From NCBI GenBank assembly GCA_945834545.1, contig CAMAHO010000003.1, forward strand, positions 1 to 36,320: a DNA stretch of 36,320 nucleotides, given 5' to 3'. The number at the start of each line of letters is the position of its first letter. Position 1 is the first letter of the stretch. The translations under genes and the position numbers were made by a program. Under the pieces are notes generated by a model. The model searched no databases. It saw nothing but the letters and a program-made list of their open reading frames with translations, and was not told where the DNA came from. Of this stretch, positions 18,601 through 26,806 are shown one piece after another. Origin of the DNA: an uncultured Lachnospiraceae bacterium. Lineage in GTDB: Bacteria; Bacillota; Clostridia; Lachnospirales; Lachnospiraceae.

Positions 18601-20167
18601 CGGAAAAGCCGGAATCGATATGCCTGATAAGGTGTGCCCAAACTGTGGTGAGTTGCTGCACAAGGATGGCTTTGATATTCCTTTTGAAACCTTCCTTGGA
18701 TTTAAGGGGGATAAGGAGCCGGATATTGATCTGAATTTCTCAGGTGAGTATCAGTCCAAGGCACATAAATATACGGAGGTTATCTTTGGTGCCGGACAAA
18801 CCTTCCGAGCAGGAACCATAGGCACACTGGCAGATAAGACTGCATACGGATTGGCAGCCAAGTATTTTGAGGAGAGAGGCAAAAACAAGAGAAAGAGTGA
18901 GCTGGAGAGGCTTGCTTTGGGCTGTACCGGCGTTCGCAGAAGTACCGGGCAGCATCCGGGAGGAATCGTGGTCCTCCCTCTGGGGCAGGATATCAATTCC
19001 TTCACCCCTGTTCAGCATCCTGCAAATGATATGGAGACGGACACAGTCACCACGCATTTTGATTATCATTCCATTGACCACAATCTGTTGAAACTGGATA
19101 TTCTGGGGCACGATGATCCTACCATGATTCGTATGCTTCAGGATTTAACCGGTATCGACCCGACGACCATACCGTTGGATGGAAAGGATGTAATGAGCCT
19201 GTTCCAAAATACCAGTGCCCTTGGCATTGAGCCGGAGGATATCGGAGGATGTCAGTTGGGTGCATTGGGTATTCCGGAGTTTGGTACGGATTTTGCCATG
19301 GCCATGGTAATCGACGCGAAGCCCACCTCTTTTTCTGATTTAGTCAGAATTTCCGGTCTTTCTCACGGCACGGATGTGTGGGTCGGAAATGCTCAGGATC
19401 TGATTAAAAGTGGTGTAGCGACCATATCCACAGCAATCTGTACAAGAGATGACATTATGTTGTACCTGATTCAGATGGGAGTGGAAAGCAGTTTGGCCTT
19501 TACCATCATGGAGAGTGTGCGGAAGGGCAAGGGGCTAAAGCCGGAATGGATTGACGAGATGAAGGCCAACAATGTGCCTCAATGGTACATTGATTCGTGC
19601 CTTAAAATTAAGTATATGTTTCCCAAGGCTCACGCCGCAGCATATGTTATGATGGCGTGGCGTATTGCATACTGTAAAATTCATTATCCTCTGGCCTATT
19701 ACGGAGCATTCTTCAGCATTCGTGCAAAGGCATTTTCCTATGAGGTAATGTGCCAGGGAAGAGCAAACCTGGAGCGGCATATAGAGGAATATAAAAGAAA
19801 GGTGGCAGCCAACGAGAAGCTTTCCAATAAGGATAAGGATGCATACAGTGATATGAGAATTGTTCAGGAAATGTATGCCCGTGGATATGAGTTTGCGAAA
19901 ATCGATATCTTTAAGGCACATTCCAGATTGTTCCAGATACTCGACGGTAAACTGATGCCTTCCTTGACCAGTATTGAAGGAATGGGAGAGAAGGCTGCTG
20001 ATGCGGTGATGGAAGCAGCAAAGAATGGCCCCTTTTTATCCAAGGACGATTTCAAGCAGAGAACCAAGGTATCACAGACGGTAACGGATTTGATGGACAG
20101 GCTAGGCTTGCTTGGCGACTTGCCGGAAAGCAATCAGATTAGCTTATTCGATTGGGGTATGGGGTAA
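15671..20167 (+). CDS. polC: DNA polymerase III alpha subunit, PolC type
   Basis: 1498 aa; PHP domain ([15 protein letters not shown]), embedded DnaQ exonuclease ([22 protein letters not shown]), polymerase core ([36 protein letters not shown]). Confidence 0.98.
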   Translation: [1498 protein letters not shown]

Positions 20168-20213
20168 GCTTGCCATGAGAAACAGGAGAAAAAGCTGTTT
20201 ATATAAAGGCTGT

Positions 20214-20377
20214 GTAACAGTTCAGTCGAGCCATTCGCAAAGTCGCACCTTCGGTGCTTCCTCGCTGCTACGCAGCTAGCTTTGCTCATTGATTGGCGCT
20301 TAGTTCATATCGAATGTCAGCTCCCAATTTATGCGAGCATAATTTGGAGCTGACATTCGATATGACTGAACTGTTAC
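20214..20377. repeat. Cloverleaf-like inverted-repeat element (MITE-like or structured RNA)
   Basis: GTAACAGTTCAGTC (20214-20227) / GACTGAACTGTTAC (20364-20377); GCAAAG / CTTTGC (20237-20242 / 20280-20285) enclosing GCACC-TTC-GGTGC and GCTGC-TAC-GCAGC; ~28-bp hairpin 20306-20334 / 20337-20364. Confidence 0.75.
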
Positions 20378-20407
20378 CAATGTTGTAAAAAATTTTTAAA
20401 AAAGTAC

Positions 20408-20436
20408 TTGCTTTTTTTAGAACTTTGTATTATTAT
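20408..20436 (+). promoter_or_regulatory. Promoter of tRNA-Glu
   Basis: TTGCTT, 17-nt spacer, TATTAT. Confidence 0.6.
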
Positions 20437-20464
20437 ATGCAAGTGCTGTTGAGGCAGCAAAAAT

Positions 20465-20536
20465 GGCTGATTGGTCAAGCGGTTAAGACGCCGCCCTCTC
20501 ACGGCGGAAACAGGGGTTCGATTCCCCTATCAGCTG
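20465..20536 (+). tRNA. tRNA-Glu, anticodon CTC, CCA not encoded
   Basis: GGCTGAT acceptor / ATCAGCT; D arm GTC..GAC; CCGCC-CTCTCAC-GGCGG anticodon arm; AGGGG-TTCGATT-CCCCT T arm. Confidence 0.93.
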
Positions 20537-20565
20537 TTTCGCTGAATTTCATAATTCATTGGAAG

Positions 20566-20597
20566 ATTCTTGAAATTTATTTCAAGAATTTTTTTTT
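20566..20597 (+). terminator. Rho-independent terminator after tRNA-Glu
   Basis: TTCTTGAAA-TTTA-TTTCAAGAA followed by a T-tract. Confidence 0.85.
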
Positions 20598-20725
20598 GTA
20601 ACAGCGCGGATGAACCGTAATTTTTTTTATCCATATACCTTGCAATTAAAAAAAGTATAGTGTATAGTTTGTGGCGTTAGCTATAAAATGATATCAGGAT
20701 AATTGTATCGAAAGTAGGATAATAG

Positions 20726-22711
20726 ATGGCAAAGAATCTAGTAATTTTAGAGTCTCCTGCGAAGGTCAAGACCGTAAAAAAAATATTAGGAGCAAATTAT
20801 GAAGTTATGGCCAGCAATGGGCATGTCCGTGATTTGCCCAAAAGCCAGTTGGGGTTTTCACCTGAGAATGACTATGAACCAAAGTATATTACAATTCGCG
20901 GGAAAGGAGACATTCTTGCAGCGCTTCGAAAAGAAGTCAAGAAGGCAGACAAGATATATCTGGCAACCGACCCGGACCGCGAAGGAGAGGCAATTTCATG
21001 GCATTTATTCTATGCACTGAAATTAGAAGAGAAAAAGGTATATCGCATTACATTTAATGAGATTACCAAAAATGCTGTGAAAGAGGCATTAAAAAACCCA
21101 AGAGAGATTGATCAGAAGCTTGTAGATGCCCAACAAGCCAGAAGAATGCTGGACCGCATGGTGGGGTATCGGATTTCTCCCCTTTTGTGGACTAAGATTA
21201 AGAGAGGCTTAAGTGCAGGAAGAGTACAGTCCGTAGCACTTCGTATTATCTGCGACCGAGAAGCCGCGATTGAAGCCTTCGAACCCAAGGAATATTGGTC
21301 CTTTGATGTAAAGCTTGCTGTACCTGGCGAAAAGAAACCTATCCTTGCCGGGTATTACGGAACGATAGAAGGGAAAAAGGAACTGGGAAGGAAAGAGGAT
21401 GTGCTGGAGGTTCAAACAGCAATTCAGAATGCTGCATTCCAGGTTGTTGAGATAAAAAAAGGACATAAGGAGAAAAAAGCCCCCCTGCCCTTTACCACCT
21501 CAACACTCCAGCAGGAAGCCAGTAAACACTTAAATTTCTCAACACAAAAAACCATGCGCCTTGCCCAGCAGCTCTATGAAGGCGTGGATATTAAGGGAGA
21601 GGGAACAGTTGGCTTGATCACCTACCTTCGTACGGATTCCACTCGAATATCAGAGGAGGCTTCTGCCAAAGCTGCTGATTATATTGCAAAGCAATATGGG
21701 CAGGAGTATTTGGCACAGGAAACTGGCAAAAGGAAAACAGAACAAAAAATTCAAGATGCCCATGAGGCGATTCGCCCCACGGAAATTGGCAGAACACCTG
21801 CTCATGTGAAGGATGAATTACCACGGGATTTATTTCGCTTGTATCAGCTCATTTGGAATCGCTTTGTGGCAAGCCAGATGTGTAGCGCAAAATATGAGAC
21901 TATATCCGTTAAGTTTCAGGCTGAGAAACAGATTTTTACTGCCGCTGCGTCTCGAATCCTGTTTGGAGGGTATCAGTCTGTCTATCATCTGGAGGATGAA
22001 AAGGAAGAGAAACAGATTCTTTCCGGCAAGTTAGAGAAAGGTCTAAAGCTGGATTGTGAGGAAGAGCTGCCGGCGCAGCATTTTACACAACCTCCGGCTC
22101 ACTATACAGAAGCATCCCTGGTACACGTGCTGGAAGAATTGGGGATTGGCAGGCCAAGTACCTATGCACCTACGATTACCACCATATTGGCCAGACGATA
22201 TGTAACAAAAGAAAAGAAAAACCTATATGTGACGGAATTAGGGGAAGCAGTAAACAAGATGATGATAGAAGCCTTTCCAAGTATCGTAGATGTGAATTTC
22301 ACGGCAAATATGGAAGCCTTGCTGGACAGCATTGCAGAAGGCTCGGTAAAATGGAAAAATGTAATCTCCAACTTCTATCCCGATTTAGATGAGGCAGTTC
22401 GGGATGCAGAGAAACTATTGGAAAATGTGAAGATAGCGGATGAAGAATCGGATGAGCTTTGTGAGTTCTGCGGCAGAAGAATGGTTATCAAATATGGACC
22501 CCATGGTAGCTTTTTGGCTTGCCCCGGATTCCCTGAGTGTAAAAATACAAAGCCCTACTTTGAGAAGATAGGAGTACCTTGCCCTAAGTGCGGAAAGGAT
22601 ATTGTAATCCGTAAGACGAAGAAGGGCAGAAGATACTACGGCTGTATAGACAATCCGGATTGTGATTATATGGTGTGGCAGCGTCCCAAAACAGAAGAGA
22701 AGGGGAAATAG
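20726..22711 (+). CDS. topA: DNA topoisomerase I
   Basis: KNLVILESPAKVKTVKKILG, DPDREGEAISWHL, TYLRTDSTRIS, GIGRPSTYAPTI; C-terminal Cys4 zinc ribbons. Confidence 0.98.
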   Translation: MAKNLVILESPAKVKTVKKILGANYEVMASNGHVRDLPKSQLGFSPENDYEPKYITIRGKGDILAALRKEVKKADKIYLATDPDREGEAISWHLFYALKLEEKKVYRITFNEITKNAVKEALKNPREIDQKLVDAQQARRMLDRMVGYRISPLLWTKIKRGLSAGRVQSVALRIICDREAAIEAFEPKEYWSFDVKLAVPGEKKPILAGYYGTIEGKKELGRKEDVLEVQTAIQNAAFQVVEIKKGHKEKKAPLPFTTSTLQQEASKHLNFSTQKTMRLAQQLYEGVDIKGEGTVGLITYLRTDSTRISEEASAKAADYIAKQYGQEYLAQETGKRKTEQKIQDAHEAIRPTEIGRTPAHVKDELPRDLFRLYQLIWNRFVASQMCSAKYETISVKFQAEKQIFTAAASRILFGGYQSVYHLEDEKEEKQILSGKLEKGLKLDCEEELPAQHFTQPPAHYTEASLVHVLEELGIGRPSTYAPTITTILARRYVTKEKKNLYVTELGEAVNKMMIEAFPSIVDVNFTANMEALLDSIAEGSVKWKNVISNFYPDLDEAVRDAEKLLENVKIADEESDELCEFCGRRMVIKYGPHGSFLACPGFPECKNTKPYFEKIGVPCPKCGKDIVIRKTKKGRRYYGCIDNPDCDYMVWQRPKTEEKGK

Positions 22712-22732
22712 AACAACGAAATTGAGTGACAA

Positions 22733-22776
22733 GGGTAAATTGTACATGAATTGTGTACAATTTACCCTTTGTTTTA
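22733..22776 (+). terminator. Rho-independent terminator after topA
   Basis: GGGTAAATTGTACA / TGTACAATTTACCC, 14-bp perfect stem, 7-nt loop, then TTTGTTTT. Confidence 0.88.
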
Positions 22777-22786
22777 TAATATTTCG

Positions 22787-22815
22787 TTGCAAAGCTGAAA
22801 ATTATGTGATATTAT
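22787..22815 (+). promoter_or_regulatory. Sigma-A-type promoter for codY
   Basis: TTGCAA, 17-nt spacer, TATTAT. Confidence 0.6.
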
Positions 22816-22865
22816 CTAGACATAAATGTATACTTGTCATTGAAGGGAAGAATGAGGGCTGATTC

Positions 22866-23651
22866 GTGAGTAGTGTACAACTGTTAGATAAGACCAGAAA
22901 AATTGGAAAACTGTTACATAATAATAATTCCAGCAAGGTAGTGTTTAATGATATCTGTAAAGTGATGCAGGAGATTTTAAACTCCAATGTCCTGGTAATC
23001 AGTAAAAAGGGAAAATTGCTCGGGATAGGCTGTCACGAGGGGGTTGAGGTAATTGATGAGCTGATTCATAATTCCGTAGGGGAATTTGTGGATGGTATGT
23101 TCAATGAGAGACTCTTAGGCATCTTATCGACCAAGGAAAATGTAAATTTGGAAACTCTTGGTTTTGAGAAGGAGGAAAGCCAAAAATTTCAGGCTATTGT
23201 AGCTCCCATAGAGACGGCGGGAGAGCGTCTGGGGACCTTGTTCATTTACAAGCTGGAACAGAAATATGATATTGACGACATTATTCTCTGTGAATATGGC
23301 ACTACCGTGGTAGGACTAGAGATGCTTCGAGCTGTCAATGAGGAAAATGCGGAGGAAAATCGTAAGATTGCAATTGTAAAGTCGGCAATCAGTACATTGT
23401 CCTTCTCCGAGCTCACTGCAATTGTACATATTTTTGAAGAGCTGGGTGGTACGGAAGGCATTTTGGTTGCAAGTAAAATTGCTGACAGAGTGGAAATCAC
23501 AAGGTCTGTGATTGTAAATGCACTAAGGAAGTTTGAGAGTGCGGGCATCATAGAATCCAGGTCTTCCGGTATGAAGGGCACCTACATCAAGATATTAAAC
23601 GATGCTATTTTTGAAGAATTGCAACGGATTAAAAGGGAAGAATTAAACTAA
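22866..23651 (+). CDS. codY: GTP-sensing transcriptional pleiotropic repressor CodY
   Basis: (GTG)SSVQLLDKTRKIGKLLHNN...; ASKIADRVEITRSVIVNALRKFESAGIIESRSSGMKGTYIKILN wHTH. Confidence 0.96.
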   Translation: MSSVQLLDKTRKIGKLLHNNNSSKVVFNDICKVMQEILNSNVLVISKKGKLLGIGCHEGVEVIDELIHNSVGEFVDGMFNERLLGILSTKENVNLETLGFEKEESQKFQAIVAPIETAGERLGTLFIYKLEQKYDIDDIILCEYGTTVVGLEMLRAVNEENAEENRKIAIVKSAISTLSFSELTAIVHIFEELGGTEGILVASKIADRVEITRSVIVNALRKFESAGIIESRSSGMKGTYIKILNDAIFEELQRIKREELN

Positions 23652-23724
23652 CAAAAAGGGATTTGGCGTAGGAAACTACGAGGAAAAGGGATTTACCATA
23701 AGGTAGATTCCTTTTTGTGTTTTT
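23651..23724 (+). terminator. Terminator region after codY with two alternative left arms
   Basis: Right arm ATTCCTTTTTGT (23707-23718) can pair with AAAAGGGAT (23684-23692) or ACAAAAAGGGAT (23651-23662); T-rich tail. Confidence 0.65.
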
Positions 23725-23765
23725 ACACTATATTTTGTATTCTGATGAAAAAATAGAAAAAGATA

Positions 23766-23793
23766 TTGTGTTTTTACTATTTTTCTTTATAAT
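23766..23793 (+). promoter_or_regulatory. Candidate sigma-A promoter of the flagellar operon
   Basis: TTGTGT, 16-nt spacer, TATAAT upstream of flgB. Confidence 0.5.
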
Positions 23794-23844
23794 AAAATAG
23801 AGTGGGTGCGTTGTGCCCTGCTTTAGGAGACATAGGAGGTATGT

Positions 23845-24234
23845 ATGCTTCAATCAAATGCATTTGACTATATTAATATTTTGGATAAAGCAGCGGATGC
23901 AAGCTGGCTTAGAAATGAGGCCATTGCAAATAATATTGCGAATGTGGACACACCGGGCTACAAGAGGCAGGATGTATCCTTTGAGACAGAACTGCAAAAG
24001 GCCTTAGGACATTTTCAGTTTACCTCTCTGGATGAAAAGGTGGCTGCCGTAAAGACCGGCCGATTGAATCCTCAGCCCTTTACGGATTATGCCGGTTACT
24101 CTTATCGACTGGATGGAAATAATGTGGATATCGACCAGGAAAATATCTACCTTGCGGAAAATCAATTAAAATACCAAGGATTGATGGCTGGTATCAAGTC
24201 TGAGTTTACCAATTTACAGAATGCTATGAAATAA
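23845..24234 (+). CDS. flgB: Flagellar basal body rod protein FlgB
   Basis: WLRNEAIANNIANVDTPGYKRQDVSFETEL; NNVDIDQENIYLAENQLKYQ; RBS AGGAGGT. Confidence 0.95.
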   Translation: MLQSNAFDYINILDKAADASWLRNEAIANNIANVDTPGYKRQDVSFETELQKALGHFQFTSLDEKVAAVKTGRLNPQPFTDYAGYSYRLDGNNVDIDQENIYLAENQLKYQGLMAGIKSEFTNLQNAMK

Positions 24235-24253
24235 GTGGGAAGGAGATTAGGCT

Positions 24254-24706
24254 ATGAGTATGTTTGGCTCTTTTGATATCAATGCGTCAGGCTTGACAGC
24301 GCAAAGATATCGTATGGATGTGATTTCAGAGAATGTGGCAAATGCCAATACAACCAGGACCCAGGATGGCACTGCTTACCGAAGAAAGGTGGTCACCTTC
24401 GCACAGAAGGGGGACCAGACAGCATTCAGCAAGGTCTTTGGCGATATCATACATAAAGGCGGATACAGCGGACAAGGGGTAAAGGTAACCAGCGTGATAG
24501 AAGACCGGGAAACAGAGATGAAGATGGTATACGATCCTTCTCATCCGGATGCAGATGAAAACGGTTATGTGACCTACCCCAATGTCAACATCGTCACTGA
24601 GATGACAGATTTAATTGATGCAAGCAGGGCCTATGAGGCCAATGCGACAGCCTTTACGGCCAGCAAATCCATAGTTCAGCAAGGGCTGCAGCTTGCACAA
24701 AACTAA
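24254..24706 (+). CDS. flgC: Flagellar basal body rod protein FlgC
   Basis: FDINASGLTAQRYRMDVISENVANANTTRT; YPNVNIVTEMTDLIDASRAYEANATAFTASKSI. Confidence 0.96.
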   Translation: MSMFGSFDINASGLTAQRYRMDVISENVANANTTRTQDGTAYRRKVVTFAQKGDQTAFSKVFGDIIHKGGYSGQGVKVTSVIEDRETEMKMVYDPSHPDADENGYVTYPNVNIVTEMTDLIDASRAYEANATAFTASKSIVQQGLQLAQN

Positions 24707-24784
24707 TGAGGAGTCCGGATGTTTGTCTTTTGACAAAACTTAGGTTTGGTTCGTTCTGATTGACGTAGAACAGAGGAGAAAGAT

Positions 24785-25126
24785 ATGGATTTAATGTCAT
24801 TAAGCGCGATAAACAGAATTCAAGGAGTGCAGGGGGTACAGGCAGTCAAGAATTACTCCGGTATCTTACAGTCACAGGATAACAAAAAGACTGAGGGAAC
24901 CTTGTTTGACAGCTTCTTAAATTCTGCCATTGATTCCATCAAGACAACAAATAGCTATCTGTCTGATGCAGAGAACGAGGAAATCAAATTTGCACTGGGG
25001 GAAGTGGATAACAGCCACGATTTGAGTATTGCACTGCAGAAGGCATCCACAGCGTTACAATACACAGTTGCAGTAAAGAATAAGTTTTTGGAAGCATACA
25101 AAGAGATCATGCAGATGCAGATTTAG
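24785..25126 (+). CDS. fliE: Flagellar hook-basal body protein FliE
   Basis: SFLNSAIDSIKTTNSYLSDAE...HDLSIALQKASTALQYTVAVKNKFLEAYKEIMQMQI. Confidence 0.94.
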   Translation: MDLMSLSAINRIQGVQGVQAVKNYSGILQSQDNKKTEGTLFDSFLNSAIDSIKTTNSYLSDAENEEIKFALGEVDNSHDLSIALQKASTALQYTVAVKNKFLEAYKEIMQMQI

Positions 25127-25175
25127 CAACCTGCAGGGCTTGATTTTAGGAATTTTAAGGTAAGGGAGAAGTACA

Positions 25176-26777
25176 ATGCTTGAAAGGCTGAAGGCAATTC
25201 AAAAAAAGGTACTGGATTGGTGGAATCGGTTCACTACAAAACAGAAGAGTATTATCATAGGCGTGATTGCTGTAGCAATTCTGACATTGGCGTTTATTGT
25301 GTATTTTGCAAGCAGACCGCAGTATGTCCGCTTGCAGGAGTGTGATACTACCAAAAAGGCATCTGAGATTGTCAGTATTTTACAGAGTAATAACATAGAG
25401 TATAGGACTTCCTCGGATGGCTTAAAAATTGATGTTATGGCTGGACAGGAGGCTCTCGCCAATTTAGCCATAGGAGCAGCTGGCTATGTGGCGGAGGATT
25501 ATACGCCGGAAAGCGCACTTAGCGGTGGCTTGTCAACAACTGCTTCCGATAAGGAGAAGCTGTGGGGAATTTATCTGGAAACCCGCCTTGCCAATGATTT
25601 TGCCGCTTTGTCCAATGTAAAGAGTGCCAAAGTGCGCTTTCATTTGGAGAATCAGACAGGCACTTTGATTGAGAGAAAGGCCGAGCATAGTGCTTTTGTG
25701 CAATTGGAATTAGACGGTACCTTTACCTCAGCAAATGCGCAAGCTATGGCCAAAGCCATACAGACAGCCCTTGGAAATGAGACCACAGATAATATCACCA
25801 TTATGGACCAGGATGCAAATCTGCTATTTGCCGGAGGTCAAAGTGATACCAATGCAGGGATTGCAAACTCTATGCTGGAGCTGCAGCAGCAGGCTGAGAA
25901 TATGCTGACTAACCAGCTGCGTAGAGTGCTAATCGGTACAAACCAGTTTAGTTCCATAGAAGTAACCAGTCACCTCGAGGTGGATTTTGCTTCCTATGAG
26001 GAGACTGTGAAACGGTATTATGCCAATGAAGGCAGAGATGAGGGTATGATATCCTCGGAAAAATATTATGAATCTACCAATGAAAGCGATGTAGGCGGCG
26101 TGCCCGGTGCAACCTCCAATGACGGAACAGTAATGGTCAATCCGGATGCCAGCAACAGCTCTTCCCAGCAGTCCGAGAGAGAAATCAACCGACTGCCCAA
26201 TGAAGCCATTAAATATATCATCAATCCGGGTGGAACGATAGATTACAAGGCTTCCTCTGTGTCGATTGCTATGATAACCTACAAGGAAGTAAAACAGGAA
26301 GATGCCAAACTACAAGGCTTCTTAGATGATATGACCTGGGAGGAGTATAAGCTTGCCAACAGTGAGGATGTAAAGGTTGAGGTGGATGGGGAGCTGTACT
26401 CTATGGCATCCACGGCTACCGGTATACCGGTAGAAAATATTACCATTATGGCTTACGAGACACCGCTGTTTTATGATAAGCCCGCTGTGAATGTAAACTG
26501 GACGGTGATTCTCAGCATTGTCATGATGGTTGTCATTTTTGGCTTGTTAGCTTTTGTGGTGTTTAGGACCATGAGAGTTCGCGTAGAGGATTCCGAGATA
26601 GAACCGGAGGAATTGCCGGTAGAAAAATTGTTGGCATCTACACCTGAGAGCGAATTAGAGGATATTGATGTAGAGACGAAGTCTGAAACACGCAGGATGA
26701 TAGAGAAGTTCGTGGATGAAAACCCCGAGGCTGCGGCAGCCTTACTTCGAAACTGGCTGAACGCAGATTGGACTTAA
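25176..26777 (+). CDS. fliF: Flagellar M-ring protein FliF
   Basis: YFASRPQYVRLQ; KLWGIYLETRLANDFAALSNVKSAKVRFHLE; two TM segments; C-terminal ENPEAAAALLRNWLN (FliG-binding). Confidence 0.95.
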   Translation: MLERLKAIQKKVLDWWNRFTTKQKSIIIGVIAVAILTLAFIVYFASRPQYVRLQECDTTKKASEIVSILQSNNIEYRTSSDGLKIDVMAGQEALANLAIGAAGYVAEDYTPESALSGGLSTTASDKEKLWGIYLETRLANDFAALSNVKSAKVRFHLENQTGTLIERKAEHSAFVQLELDGTFTSANAQAMAKAIQTALGNETTDNITIMDQDANLLFAGGQSDTNAGIANSMLELQQQAENMLTNQLRRVLIGTNQFSSIEVTSHLEVDFASYEETVKRYYANEGRDEGMISSEKYYESTNESDVGGVPGATSNDGTVMVNPDASNSSSQQSEREINRLPNEAIKYIINPGGTIDYKASSVSIAMITYKEVKQEDAKLQGFLDDMTWEEYKLANSEDVKVEVDGELYSMASTATGIPVENITIMAYETPLFYDKPAVNVNWTVILSIVMMVVIFGLLAFVVFRTMRVRVEDSEIEPEELPVEKLLASTPESELEDIDVETKSETRRMIEKFVDENPEAAAALLRNWLNADWT

Positions 26778-26806
26778 GTAGGCTTTTAACAGAAAGGGAA
26801 TGACCT

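Noticed and set aside
20164-20213. Possible polC terminator AAACAG / CTGTTT
   Set aside because: Only ~6 bp with no T-tract; not convincing as a terminator.
23813-24007. 64-aa + strand ORF overlapping flgB
   Set aside because: Out of frame with flgB, which has a good RBS and clear motifs.
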